Part shown: in pieces, positions 15,141-23,250 of the stretch
Numbering within the stretch: position 1 is the first letter of the stretch
Layout: each line of letters opens with the position of its first letter
Source of the DNA: an uncultured Collinsella sp.
GTDB taxonomy: Bacteria > Actinomycetota > Coriobacteriia > Coriobacteriales > Coriobacteriaceae
Length of the DNA: 23,377 bases
Direction of reading: 5' to 3'
NCBI GenBank assembly: GCA_902492855.1
Contig: CABUMU010000014.1
Span: 1 to 23,377, forward strand
Notes under the pieces: model-generated
What the model saw: only the letters and a program-made list of their open reading frames with translations
Database searches by the model: none
What the model was told of the DNA's origin: nothing
Made by a program: the position numbers and the translations under genes

Positions 15141-15160
15141 CGCCCGCCCGTCGGCGGCGC
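15141..15160 (-). promoter_or_regulatory. Leader hairpin with T-tail between the clpC promoter and gene
   Basis: On the minus strand a GC-only hairpin (CGCCGCC with GGCGGGCG, one bulge) is followed by TTTTG. On the plus strand the same hairpin is followed by CTTTTGTCTCTTT. It lies 35 bp before the clpC start and after the candidate promoter at 15188-15216. It could be an attenuator of clpC or simply the terminator of the upstream TetR transcript. Confidence 0.45.
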
Positions 15161-15187
15161 TTTTGTCTCTTTACCCACAGGTTGTCT

Positions 15188-15216
15188 ATGTTAACAGCTG
15201 GAGGAATATCTATAAA
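15188..15216 (-). promoter_or_regulatory. Candidate promoter of clpC
   Basis: On the minus strand TTTATA (15211-15216) and TAACAT (15188-15193) are 17 bp apart; each matches 4 of 6 consensus positions. I see no CIRCE or HAIR element in the 192 bp between the TetR gene and clpC. Confidence 0.45.
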
Positions 15217-15297
15217 CCCGGCTCACATGAATGCAGGTTATGACCGCATCGCGGGACTCACCGCGCGATGCGCGACAGGCGCCCCGCAAGAGAAACC

Positions 15298-15987
15298 CTA
15301 GGCGTCTTTCACCACGTCGGGACTCGTCGCACGCGATGCGCGATAGGCATCGGCCTCCTTGGAGACGCGTTCGAGCAGCTCGGATGTATCGACGCCCTCG
15401 ACTTGCGCGACCGTTTCCACCGTCTGCATGGCGACCGCCCTCAGGTACGCGCACGCGCTGTCCCCCGGCTGCTCGAGGTCTATCTCCTCGCCGCCCTCCC
15501 GGGCAAAGCCGACCGCCATCACAAAGCCCATGATGCCCGAGACCAGAAAGCCCACCGCAAAGCTCGAATCTGCCTTGAGCTCTTCTCCGTCGGGGTGGAC
15601 GATCTCTCTCACGCGGTCGATGATGATCGTATGGATGCCCTGCACGACCTGCTCGGCGGCACCCGCCCTCATGGTGATGACGATGCGCCGCAGCAGGCAG
15701 CGGACGTCGCGCCGGTCGAACGCCGAAAGGTCGCCCTCGCTCGAAAAATGCCAGAGGGCATCGGTGATGAGCTCGTTATCCTGCAGCAGCTGGGCTATGG
15801 CGATGGCGACGAGTTCATCGAAATCGTGAAAATAGTAGTAAAACGTTCCGCGATTGCACTGGGCGGCGCGGGTCACCTCGCCAACCGACAGCTCGAAGAT
15901 GCTGTTGTTCTCGATGAGCTCCCAAAACGCCTCGATGATACGGGTGCGTGCATCGGGCGCATCGGCGTCCTTACGCGGTCTCGCCAT
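15298..15987 (-). CDS. TetR/AcrR-family transcriptional regulator
   Basis: The 229-residue protein has a TetR-type N-terminal HTH (about 14-60: TRIIEAFWELIENNSIFELS, then VGEVTRAAQCNRGTFYYYFHDFDEL; the RGTFYYYF turn is diagnostic). A helical ligand-binding domain with a hydrophobic helix (FAVGFLVSGIMGFVMAVGFA) follows. It overlaps the -1-frame end of the activase gene by 17 bp, so it is the last cistron of that operon. A GTG at 15996 (AGGGG upstream) is an alternative start; ATG 15987 is supported by GAGG and by MARPRKD, a typical TetR opening. Its likely operator is the perfect palindrome at 20459-20479, upstream of the activase. The ligand is unknown; a CoA-thioester or its precursor would fit the neighbour (inference). 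Confidence 0.92.
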   Translation of the reverse strand: MARPRKDADAPDARTRIIEAFWELIENNSIFELSVGEVTRAAQCNRGTFYYYFHDFDELVAIAIAQLLQDNELITDALWHFSSEGDLSAFDRRDVRCLLRRIVITMRAGAAEQVVQGIHTIIIDRVREIVHPDGEELKADSSFAVGFLVSGIMGFVMAVGFAREGGEEIDLEQPGDSACAYLRAVAMQTVETVAQVEGVDTSELLERVSKEADAYRASRATSPDVVKDA

Positions 15988-16234
15988 GCGCCTCACCGCA
16001 CCCCTGCGCCTTGGCGTTCATGATGAGCATCTGAAGACGGTTCTCCACGTTGGCGAAGCTCACGTCGGGATCGTAGTCGAGCGGCAGGAACTGCGCCGTG
16101 GGATACTGCTCCTTGAGCGCATGGATGAGCCCGCGCCCCACGACATGGTTGGGCAGACACCCGAACGGCTGCAGGATCACGAAGTTGCGGCAGCCGCGCT
16201 TGGCGTGCTCGAGGATCTCCGCCGGAATCAGCAC
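15971..16234 (-). CDS. C-terminal segment of the CoA-dehydratase activase in the -1 frame (frameshifted or separate ORF)
   Basis: The 87 codons from GTG 16234 encode VLIPAEILEHAKRGCRNFVI followed by LQPFGCLPNHVVGRGLIHAL and LPLDYDPDVSFANVENRLQM. This is the normal extreme C-terminus of large activase/HgdB-like fusion proteins, which is missing from the main frame. The main frame ends GEGC-stop at 16228, and shifting back one base at GAGGGGTG gives GEG-VLIP, a seamless junction. It may be a programmed -1 slip on GGGG, a one-base deletion, a sequencing error or a re-initiating small gene (GTG preceded by GAGGG). The TetR start lies inside its last codons. Confidence 0.75.
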   Translation of the reverse strand: MLIPAEILEHAKRGCRNFVILQPFGCLPNHVVGRGLIHALKEQYPTAQFLPLDYDPDVSFANVENRLQMLIMNAKAQGCGEAHGETA

Positions 16235-19200
16235 CCCTCGCCCGCATCGAACGTATGGTGCAGGATCTTATCGCTCGCGCGCACGAGCTCGGGCATGCGC
16301 GTCGGCGGCTCGTAGAGCGGGCTCGCCGCGCCCAGGCGGTCGCAACGGTCGTGCGCGAGCTCGAACAGGTTGTCCGCCGTGGCGTACCAGGCCTTTTCGG
16401 GCAGCGACAGGTCGACGTGGAACTCGCGCGACTGCGCATGCTTGTAGAAATAGGTCTTGCGGATCACGTCGGTCATGCGCGCCTCGATGACCTCGAGCCC
16501 GTTGTCCTCGAGGTAGCGCTCAATCTCGTGGTTGGCGCCGAGATGGAAATTGAGCAGGTACTCGCCCACGATGAGAACGGTCGGATGCGGGTTCGAGCGG
16601 TCGTACGGAACGGCGTCCATGATCGCAAGCGCGCGTTTGAAGCCCGTCGCCTGGCCTCTCAGCCCGGAGCGCTCCATGCCCTCGATAACCTCATCGAGCG
16701 CGCGGTCGAACGCAGCGTCCGCCGCGCCCTTCTCGAGCTCGTAGGGACGGATGCGCCTAAGCATGGCCTCGAGGGCATCGATCATGGGAAGACCGTAGGC
16801 GATCTGGATGCTCGGGCCAAGGCCGAGCTTGAAGCCCGGATGCGCATTGTGGGCATCGACGTCGTCGTTGGTGAGCACCGGGACATAGTCGTATCCCGCG
16901 TCGTCGAGCGCGCGGCGCAGCAGGGGCATGTAGTGCGTCAGGCGGCAGTCGCCGATATACTTGCCAGTCACCACGGCGACGTCGTGCGGGTCGTACTTAC
17001 CGCTCTCGAGTGCCGCGAGCGCCTCGCCGATCACGATTTGCGCGGGGAAGCAGATGTCGTTGTGCACATAGCGTTTGCCCAGGCGGATGGCATCCTCGCG
17101 CCCGATATCAAGGGCCTCGGCGCGCACGCCCTGATTGCGCATCGCCGCGGTCATGAGCCTGCAGAACGCATGGGAGGTGTTGGGGACCAGCGCGATCTTG
17201 TCGTGCCGGTCGCGCTTGGTGTACTTGACCTTATACGGGTCGTCGAGCGGATGGACCGCGTGCACCCGGGCGCCCTCGGCACGCTCCTCCGCGCGACGAC
17301 GGTTGACCGACTCGATAAACGAACGCACGCGAATGCCCATGGGACCGGCGACGTCGCTCTCATCGAGCTTGATCATCATCGGAACCTTGGAGCCCATCTC
17401 GCCCATCATGCGCGCGATCTCGTCGGTGAGATACGCATCGTGGCCGCAGCCGAAGCTGCCCATCTGCACGAGCTCGAGCTCGGGCGTCGATGCGACGATG
17501 ACCGCGCACGACAGCATGCGCGCATGGTAGTTGTTCACGATGTCGATGCGGCTGTTGGAAAGATCGACGTTGCAGACCCCCGGCACCGCATCGGGCGTCA
17601 GCACGGGGATGCCGCGCTCAGAGAAGAGCTTGGGCAGCCCGTGGTTGACCAGCGGGTCGTTGTGGTACGGGCGCGAAGCGATCACCACCGCGTAGCCGCC
17701 GTCCTCGTGCACGTTCTCGAGCACCTGCCTGCCGCGCAGCTGCAGCTGGTTCTCAAACGTCTCCTGCGCGCGGTCCGCCTGCTCGGTCGCCTTGGCAACC
17801 AGGTCGGCATCGATATCGAAGGTCTCCTTGCACCACGCCTTGAGCTGGCGGTTTCGGTCGCCCTCGTCGTACCAGTGGAACAGCGGCGTATCGAACGGAA
17901 CGCCGAAACGCTCCTCCGGGTTATCGGAATTGCGCATCACGTAGGGGTATCCCTTTACGACGGCGCACATCCACTCGCTGGTAGAGGCGGTGTTTTCGGT
18001 GGGCACCGTCGTGATGATGGGCATGAAGATGCGGTCGACGCCGGCGTCGACGAGATTGCGGATGTGCCCGTGGACGAGCTTGGCCGGGAAGCACACGGTG
18101 TCGGATGTGACGTGCGCCAGACCGCGCTCGTACATCGCCTTGGTGCTGCGTCCCGAGACGCGCACCTTAAAGCCGAGCGTGCTGAAGAACGTCGACCAGA
18201 ACGGCATGGTGTCCCAGAACTCGAGCACACGGGGAATGCCGATCGTGACATCGCGCCCCCCGCTGACGGGAACCGTGGGGTACGACTCGAACAGCAGCTT
18301 CTCGCGGTCGACAAAGAGATTGGGGGCAGCCGCGGTCCGGTCGCGCCCCGTGCCGGGTGCCTGTGCCTCGCAAGCACCCTGCGGACGCAGCTCCTCCGCC
18401 GCGGGAACCTCGCGCACGAGCTCATCCCATGAGATGGCGCCGCCGCGCGGGCAGCGATTGCCCGTGACGTAAAGCGAGCCGTCGCCAAATGCCACGACCG
18501 CGCGCTGGCAGCGGTTGTTGCACCGACGGCAGGTAACGCCGCCGAACTCGCGATGCTCGAAGCGCTCCACGGCATCGAGCCCGATAAACGACGTGCCGGC
18601 GTCGCCCTTGCGGCATTCCTCGCGCGCGAGCAGGGCGATACCGATAGCGCCCATCAGCCCCGGGTGGGGCGCACGCGTGACGGGTTTGCCCAGATACTGC
18701 TCGAATGCGCGCAGCACCGCGTCGTTTCGGAACGTGCCGCCCTGGACGACGACTTTGTCGCCCAGACGGTTGAGATTTGAAACGCGAATGACCTTGGTGA
18801 ACACGTTCTCGATAATCGAACGGCAGAGACCGGCCATGATGTCGCCCGGACCCTTACCGCGCCGCTGCTCGGAAACGACGCTGCTGTTCATGAACACCGT
18901 GCAGCGGCTGCCGAGAACGGCGGGGGCTTTGGACGAAAATGCCTCGGTCGCGATATCCTCAACGGCTATTCCGAGGTTTTTGGCAAAACCCTCGAGGAAC
19001 GAGCCGCAGCCCGCAGAGCACGCCTCGTTGACGACGATATCGGTCAGCACGCCGTGGTTGAGCCAGATGGCCTTCATATCCTGTCCGCCGATGTCGAGCA
19101 CGAAGGTCGCATCGGGAACGCATGCGCACGCGGCGCGGGCGTGCGCGACCGTCTCGACCGTATGGTAGTCGGCGTGGAACGCGCGCGCGAAAAGCTCCTC

Positions 19201-20409
19201 GCCGTATCCCGTGGTGCCCACGGCATCGATCGCAAGCGTGACTCCCGCTGTCTCCCAGCGGTTCTTCAAGCTGACAAGACCCTGTTGGGCGACGTCGAGC
19301 GGTCTGCCGTTATTAGACGCGTAGAACGAATCGACAAGCTCACCCGCCTCATCGACCAGGGCGAACTTGGTCGTCGTGCTCCCCGAATCGATACCGAGCG
19401 CCACACGCACCGTCTCTCCGGGCGCATACGCATCCGGACCCTTTGCCGGCGTCTCTTTGCCATGGCGTGCCGTAAAATCCGCCTGCTCGGCAGGTGTGGC
19501 AAAAAAGGGCTGGGCAAGACGTCCCTCCCCGCTTGCGGGCGCGACCGTCTCGAGCTTATCCAGCCGGACAAAAGCGTCGGGAAGGTCGATCGGTTGGGAC
19601 GATGCGAACATGTCGGTCAGCGACAGGGCGGCACCGCGCGCGACCATGATCTGCGGATCGCGCGGGACGATAACCTGATCGTCCGATAGATTCAGTTGCT
19701 CCCGGAACACGCGGACCAGCGTGGGGTTGTAGGCGAGCGTACCGCCCTCGAAGATTACCGGCGGCTCGATGTCGATACCCTGGGCCAGACCGCCGATCGT
19801 TTGGCGGGCGACCGCGTGAAGCGCCGAAAGCGCCAGGTCGGTGGTAGGAATGCCCTCGTTGAGCAGCGGCTGGATATCGGTCTTTGCGTACACGCCGCAG
19901 CGGCCCGAGACCTCGTGGACGGTCGTTCCCCGGCTTGCGAGCTGCTCGAACTCGCCCGATTCGGTGCCGACCCCCATGAGCTTTGCCATCTCGTCGATAA
20001 ATGCACCGGTACCGCCTGCGCACGAGCCGTTCATGCGCATGTCGGCAACCTCGATGTCTCCCTTATCGTTGGTGCGGAAGAAGATCATCTTGGCGTCTTG
20101 GCCGCCCAGCTCGATGGCGCAGCGCGTCTGCGGATAGAACCTGCTGATCGCGAGCGCGTTGGCGACCACCTCCTGAACGTACGAGGCGCCCAGCGCGGTC
20201 GCGATATCGCGCGCACCCGAGCCGGTCACCGCAACGCGCAGCGACTCATGGGGAAAGCGCTCGGCGAGCTCGCCGAGCATGGCGCGCACGCTCGCTGTCT
20301 GACACGCCCCGTGGCGGCGATATCCCCACCACGCCTCGGTCATATCCTCGTGCATCGCGTAAACTTTGGTCGTCGTCGACCCTACGTCCAGTCCTACTAG
20401 CAACGCCAT
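16228..20409 (-). CDS. Giant acyl-CoA dehydratase activase (two BadF/HgdC domains, DUF2229, HgdB-like)
   Basis: The 1393-residue protein reads as a fusion. Activase domain 1 spans about 4-270 (GLDVGSTTTKV, ELGGQDAKM, NGSCAGGTGAF, GRCGVYAKTD) and domain 2 about 333-600 (GIDSGSTTTKF, DIGGQDMKA, ACSAGCGSFLEG, GSRCTVFMNS); both have the ASKHA ATP loops and the cysteines expected to bridge a [4Fe-4S] cluster. A Cys-rich knuckle (CRRCNNRC...NRCPRG) lies near 622-655. DUF2229 (GIPRVLEFWDTMPFWSTFFS) starts near 723, and an HgdB-like region (HNDICFPAQIVIGEAL, TGKYIGDCRLTHY) lies after about 1070. Activases inject an ATP-driven low-potential electron into 2-hydroxyacyl-CoA dehydratases or benzoyl-CoA-reductase relatives. 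The start ATG 20409 has GGAG 6 bp upstream. The TetR gene follows. Its C-terminus is in another frame (see 15971-16234). Confidence 0.9.
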   Translation of the reverse strand: MALLVGLDVGSTTTKVYAMHEDMTEAWWGYRRHGACQTASVRAMLGELAERFPHESLRVAVTGSGARDIATALGASYVQEVVANALAISRFYPQTRCAIELGGQDAKMIFFRTNDKGDIEVADMRMNGSCAGGTGAFIDEMAKLMGVGTESGEFEQLASRGTTVHEVSGRCGVYAKTDIQPLLNEGIPTTDLALSALHAVARQTIGGLAQGIDIEPPVIFEGGTLAYNPTLVRVFREQLNLSDDQVIVPRDPQIMVARGAALSLTDMFASSQPIDLPDAFVRLDKLETVAPASGEGRLAQPFFATPAEQADFTARHGKETPAKGPDAYAPGETVRVALGIDSGSTTTKFALVDEAGELVDSFYASNNGRPLDVAQQGLVSLKNRWETAGVTLAIDAVGTTGYGEELFARAFHADYHTVETVAHARAACACVPDATFVLDIGGQDMKAIWLNHGVLTDIVVNEACSAGCGSFLEGFAKNLGIAVEDIATEAFSSKAPAVLGSRCTVFMNSSVVSEQRRGKGPGDIMAGLCRSIIENVFTKVIRVSNLNRLGDKVVVQGGTFRNDAVLRAFEQYLGKPVTRAPHPGLMGAIGIALLAREECRKGDAGTSFIGLDAVERFEHREFGGVTCRRCNNRCQRAVVAFGDGSLYVTGNRCPRGGAISWDELVREVPAAEELRPQGACEAQAPGTGRDRTAAAPNLFVDREKLLFESYPTVPVSGGRDVTIGIPRVLEFWDTMPFWSTFFSTLGFKVRVSGRSTKAMYERGLAHVTSDTVCFPAKLVHGHIRNLVDAGVDRIFMPIITTVPTENTASTSEWMCAVVKGYPYVMRNSDNPEERFGVPFDTPLFHWYDEGDRNRQLKAWCKETFDIDADLVAKATEQADRAQETFENQLQLRGRQVLENVHEDGGYAVVIASRPYHNDPLVNHGLPKLFSERGIPVLTPDAVPGVCNVDLSNSRIDIVNNYHARMLSCAVIVASTPELELVQMGSFGCGHDAYLTDEIARMMGEMGSKVPMMIKLDESDVAGPMGIRVRSFIESVNRRRAEERAEGARVHAVHPLDDPYKVKYTKRDRHDKIALVPNTSHAFCRLMTAAMRNQGVRAEALDIGREDAIRLGKRYVHNDICFPAQIVIGEALAALESGKYDPHDVAVVTGKYIGDCRLTHYMPLLRRALDDAGYDYVPVLTNDDVDAHNAHPGFKLGLGPSIQIAYGLPMIDALEAMLRRIRPYELEKGAADAAFDRALDEVIEGMERSGLRGQATGFKRALAIMDAVPYDRSNPHPTVLIVGEYLLNFHLGANHEIERYLEDNGLEVIEARMTDVIRKTYFYKHAQSREFHVDLSLPEKAWYATADNLFELAHDRCDRLGAASPLYEPPTRMPELVRASDKILHHTFDAGEGC

Positions 20410-20458
20410 AATGCTCCGTCTCTCGCATTTTTCCTGCTAGAGATTTACCACTCTACGT

Positions 20459-20479
20459 AATACAACAGACTGTTGTATT
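20459..20479. promoter_or_regulatory. Perfect palindrome, probable TetR operator
   Basis: AATACAACAG-A-CTGTTGTATT is a perfect 10-bp inverted repeat about a single base, 50 bp before the activase start. On the minus strand it overlies the spacer of a possible promoter (AGTTTA, 17 bp, TATTAC). The size and symmetry are typical of TetR-family operators, and the regulator is the last gene of the same transcript. Confidence 0.75.
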
Positions 20480-20491
20480 TAAACTCCGTAT

Positions 20492-20524
20492 AAAAAGCGG
20501 CTGCCGAAACGCTTCAGCAGCCGC
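20492..20524 (-). terminator. Strong intrinsic terminator downstream of the DUF2798-like gene
   Basis: On the minus strand GCGGCTGC-T-GAA pairs with TTC-G-GCAGCCGC to give a 12-bp stem (8 perfect outer pairs, a G:T, then 3 more) with a 4-5-nt loop, followed by TTTTT. It insulates the activase promoter from upstream transcription. The 166 bp between it and the DUF2798 stop show only a loose 9-bp inverted repeat (20637-20645/20680-20688). Confidence 0.88.
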
Positions 20525-20690
20525 CGAATGCACCAACAGATTGTTCTGCGCGCTAGCACGTCGGGCAACGGAGCAGCACGGGCCCTCCGGTCATGCGCAC
20601 CGCTCACGCCCGCGATGTCGCCGAGAGAGCTATCCACGCTTAGGGCTCCAACCAAGCAAGTCGCCCGCGCTCAGCAGATCCCTAAGCGAG

Positions 20691-21248
20691 CTACTCGCAC
20701 TCAGGAGCCATAGCCTGCTCCAAGAGCTCGGCATGCTCCTCCTCGAAAACCGTCCCCACAGGGAAGGCGCGACGGAAGACGAAGTGGGAAATCGGACCGG
20801 CTACCAAAAGGTTCCACGGCAGCGCCATCACAAAATTATGCGGGATGTTGATCATCCAGATCGCGGGCACGGAATACAGGTTCGCAAGGATGCCGCCGGG
20901 CATGTGCGTCAGACCCTCGCAGGCACCGTACAGCGACATGATGATAACCATGGGAACGACCATGCAGGAGCTGACGGCGAGCGTCATGACAAGCGGCGAG
21001 CTCTTGCCCGGCGTGACCAGGAATTTAAAGGCGAAGCCCTTAGCAAGGGGGCTGGCAACAAACCAGTCGCAGCACATGGCAAAAACGTAGGCAACGGGGA
21101 AGCCGAGCCACGCGGCGGCAACAACCTCGCCGTTGATGGCCCCATGCTGCAGGGCAACGTTGTAGATGCTCATCCAGAGCACCATGCAAAAGCACATGAT
21201 AAAGGTAAACAGCAGGCTCTCTCGTTTGTTCATAGGCATAAAGGGCAT
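20691..21248 (-). CDS. DUF2798-like integral membrane protein
   Basis: The 185-residue protein has four clear hydrophobic segments in two similar halves: LLFTFIMCFCMVLWMSIYNV, the stretch to VAYVFAMCCDWFVASPLAKG, then VMTLAVSSCMVVPMVIIMSLYG and MINIPHNFVMALPWNLLVAGPI. The repeated pattern of a membrane helix ending in a short polar turn, and the fold order, resemble DUF2798 proteins, whose function is unknown. ATG 21248 is only 2 bp from the AAAGGA site, so MPMNKRE at 21239 may be the real start. It is probably monocistronic, with a terminator at each side and no functional clue from its neighbours. Confidence 0.75.
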   Translation of the reverse strand: MPFMPMNKRESLLFTFIMCFCMVLWMSIYNVALQHGAINGEVVAAAWLGFPVAYVFAMCCDWFVASPLAKGFAFKFLVTPGKSSPLVMTLAVSSCMVVPMVIIMSLYGACEGLTHMPGGILANLYSVPAIWMINIPHNFVMALPWNLLVAGPISHFVFRRAFPVGTVFEEEHAELLEQAMAPECE

Positions 21249-21283
21249 GGTCCTTTCTGTGTTACGCCGCTACGCCACGCAAC

Positions 21284-21329
21284 AAAAACGGGCGAGCAAG
21301 ATGGAGCTGTTGAGACTTCATCTCGCCCG
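21284..21329 (-). terminator. Intrinsic terminator or attenuator between thrE and the DUF2798-like gene
   Basis: On the minus strand CGGGCGAG (21322-21329) pairs perfectly with CTCGCCCG (21289-21296) and is followed by TTTTTG. An inner AGATG/CATCT-like pairing lengthens it. It ends only 40 bp before the DUF2798 gene, leaving little room for a separate promoter, so it could act as a leader attenuator as well as terminating thrE. Confidence 0.7.
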
Positions 21330-21449
21330 CCCGTGATACGTGCGTCTGCGACTACTTATGTGGTGGAACTACCCTAACACGAACGGCGCGCGCTTCGTAA
21401 GCGTTGAGTTTATGGAGATGCAGGGCACCAATAATCCCCCGACCCCCTA

Positions 21450-21516
21450 AGTTGCGGTGGAATACGGACTGTTTTGACCCTTTAAGCAGCAATTCAGTCC
21501 CTATTTCACCGCAACT
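21450..21516. repeat. 22-bp imperfect inverted repeat (REP-like)
   Basis: The arms 21450-21471 and 21495-21516 match at 20 of 22 positions, around a 23-nt loop; they begin AGTTGCGGTG and end with its complement CACCGCAACT. One difference is a G:U pair on the plus strand, the other a C.C mismatch. No T-run follows on either strand, so it is not an ordinary terminator. It lies directly after the thrE gene region. Confidence 0.75.
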
Positions 21517-21519
21517 CAT

Positions 21520-21552
21520 TTGGTGCAAAGTAACCTGTCCCCCTTGCACCAA
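21520..21552. repeat. REP-like palindrome abutting the thrE stop codon
   Basis: TTGGTGCAA (21520-21528) and TTGCACCAA (21544-21552) are perfect 9-bp arms around a loop ending CCTGTCCCCC. The element touches the thrE stop (21553-21555). The CTGTCCCC tract recurs in the repeat at 23251-23293, suggesting related repeats. Confidence 0.6.
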
Positions 21553-23121
21553 TTAGCTGGTGTGGCGCCAGCGAGGGTCGGTGAGAGTTCTCGCCACGCC
21601 CAAGCCAACGGGCAGAAACGCCACGATGAGCACTGCGCGTACAAACCAGCCGAGCATGTTGACCGTGTCGAAGGTGCACATGTAATACATAGAGCGATAG
21701 AGATACAGACCGGGCACCATAATGACAATCGAAGGCACCGTGAGGGCGATGCGCGGGTAGGTGAGCTTGACTTCGGCCAAGCTTGCCAGCAGACCCGATA
21801 CCAGCGCGCCGATAAACGCTGCTGCCTCGGGAGGCATTCCCGTGCTGAGGCCCAGGAAGGGAATCATCGTCGGCGCATCGACAAGGGTCAGACGCAGGGT
21901 ATTGGACACGGCGCCGATCAACCCAGCTGCCGCGGCCATCTTTACCGGGCTGTTGAACATCACCGAGAAGCCGAATACGCCAACGAAGCTCATCACCACG
22001 CGTAGGAGCGTAAGGGCAAGCGGCGAAAGGCCCAGTGGGGCAAAGTCGTCCGGCGCCAGGCCAACACACTCGGCAACCATCCAACCTACGAGCGTCGCCA
22101 TCACAATAATCGATACGGCATATGAAAGGCGCTCGATACCGCTTCGCATGTCGAGCTTGGCGATGTCGAGGCCTGCCGTAATGAGCGGAAAGCCGGGAAT
22201 CACAAAGAGCATGGCGCCGATATAGCCTTCTTGGTGCGACATTGCCCCCGGTATGACCTGGCCAAGGCCGAGCAATGCCAGCAGATACGAAACGCAAGCG
22301 AGCGCAACGCCGGTCGTCAGCGCGCTGAACTGACCAAGGCCTTGCTTGAGAATATGGGAGCGGGCAAAGTTGCCGACACCCGCGCCCACAAACGCGCAGG
22401 CCATCTCGATAGGGCCGCCGCCGAGCAAAAAGACGAAGGCGCCGCAAGCACAGGCTGCCGCAAGGCCCTGTTGCCAGGGAGAGTAATCGGGCTTTGAGCT
22501 CTCAACGGTCCTGAGCATCTCGTGATACTCGTGTACCGTGAAGCGACGACCATAGGTCTCGATTTCCTTGAGGAAACTCTCCATCATCCAAATGCGATGG
22601 GTATTGACTCCCGTTGTGGGCAGGCTGACAACCTCGTTAAAGCAGTGGCCATCTTCGATGCAAGTGCACTCAAACGACAGAAGACTCAGGTCGACGTGAA
22701 TCGTGACGCCGAGTACGGCAGCAACACGATTCATGGTATCGCGCACGCGCCAGGCACCCGTTCCGCTTGCCAGCATAAGCATGCCGGTGCGGCAGATGAT
22801 GGATGATTTATCGGTGAGCGGCGCATCGACGGCAAGCTCATCGCCTGCCGTCACGATCTGGTGCCAGTCAGTTTTCATATGGAGCGCGCCGGCACGAACG
22901 CCGTGGTGCATGGGGGCTCTCGAAAGCAGCGAGTTAAGGCGCGAAGACTGTGGGGGCTCCGTTGATTCGCCCTCGTCCTCGTCGGGCTCTTCATCGACCA
23001 GATCAAATGAGTCAAGCGATGCCGGCTCGCGACGATCGATTAGCTCCTCATCCTCATCATCAAAGTAATTGAACTGATCGAGCATGTCCTCTTCGATTGC
23101 ACGCTCGCTCGCGTCGTCCAT
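21553..23121 (-). CDS. Threonine/serine exporter, fused ThrE-type (PF06738 plus ThrE_2-like)
   Basis: The 522-residue membrane protein starts with an acidic, disordered extension of about 60 residues (DDEDEELIDRRE, DEEPDEDEGESTEPPQ). A soluble ThrE domain follows (GMLMLASGTGAWRVRDTMNR through LLSFECTCIEDG), with the membrane part from about residue 215 in two sets of helices. The first set includes LLGGGPIEMACAFVGAGVGN and EGYIGAMLFVIPGFPLITAG with LDIAKLDM; the second includes GFSVMFNSPVKMAAAAGLIG, AAAFIGALVSGLLA and PSIVIMVPGLYLYRSMYY. In two-gene versions these halves are separate; here they are fused, as in C. glutamicum ThrE. It exports threonine and serine by proton motive force (family knowledge). 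ATG 23121 has GGAAGGGAG 8 bp upstream. Confidence 0.9.
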   Translation of the reverse strand: MDDASERAIEEDMLDQFNYFDDEDEELIDRREPASLDSFDLVDEEPDEDEGESTEPPQSSRLNSLLSRAPMHHGVRAGALHMKTDWHQIVTAGDELAVDAPLTDKSSIICRTGMLMLASGTGAWRVRDTMNRVAAVLGVTIHVDLSLLSFECTCIEDGHCFNEVVSLPTTGVNTHRIWMMESFLKEIETYGRRFTVHEYHEMLRTVESSKPDYSPWQQGLAAACACGAFVFLLGGGPIEMACAFVGAGVGNFARSHILKQGLGQFSALTTGVALACVSYLLALLGLGQVIPGAMSHQEGYIGAMLFVIPGFPLITAGLDIAKLDMRSGIERLSYAVSIIVMATLVGWMVAECVGLAPDDFAPLGLSPLALTLLRVVMSFVGVFGFSVMFNSPVKMAAAAGLIGAVSNTLRLTLVDAPTMIPFLGLSTGMPPEAAAFIGALVSGLLASLAEVKLTYPRIALTVPSIVIMVPGLYLYRSMYYMCTFDTVNMLGWFVRAVLIVAFLPVGLGVARTLTDPRWRHTS

Positions 23122-23250
23122 ATAGACGCTCCCTTCCTACCGACTAACCCCCATCCTAGGCAGCAACGGCTAAAGGAAACATAAAAGAGACGGCTGTCAT
23201 GCATGGAAGGCGCAAACCCCCAATGCGTCGGTAGATCCCCAACGACTAGG

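Noticed and set aside
16255..18432. 725-codon plus-strand open frame opposite the activase
   Set aside because: Its composition is Arg/His/Val-rich and shadow-like. The minus strand carries recognisable activase and DUF2229 motifs over the same bases.
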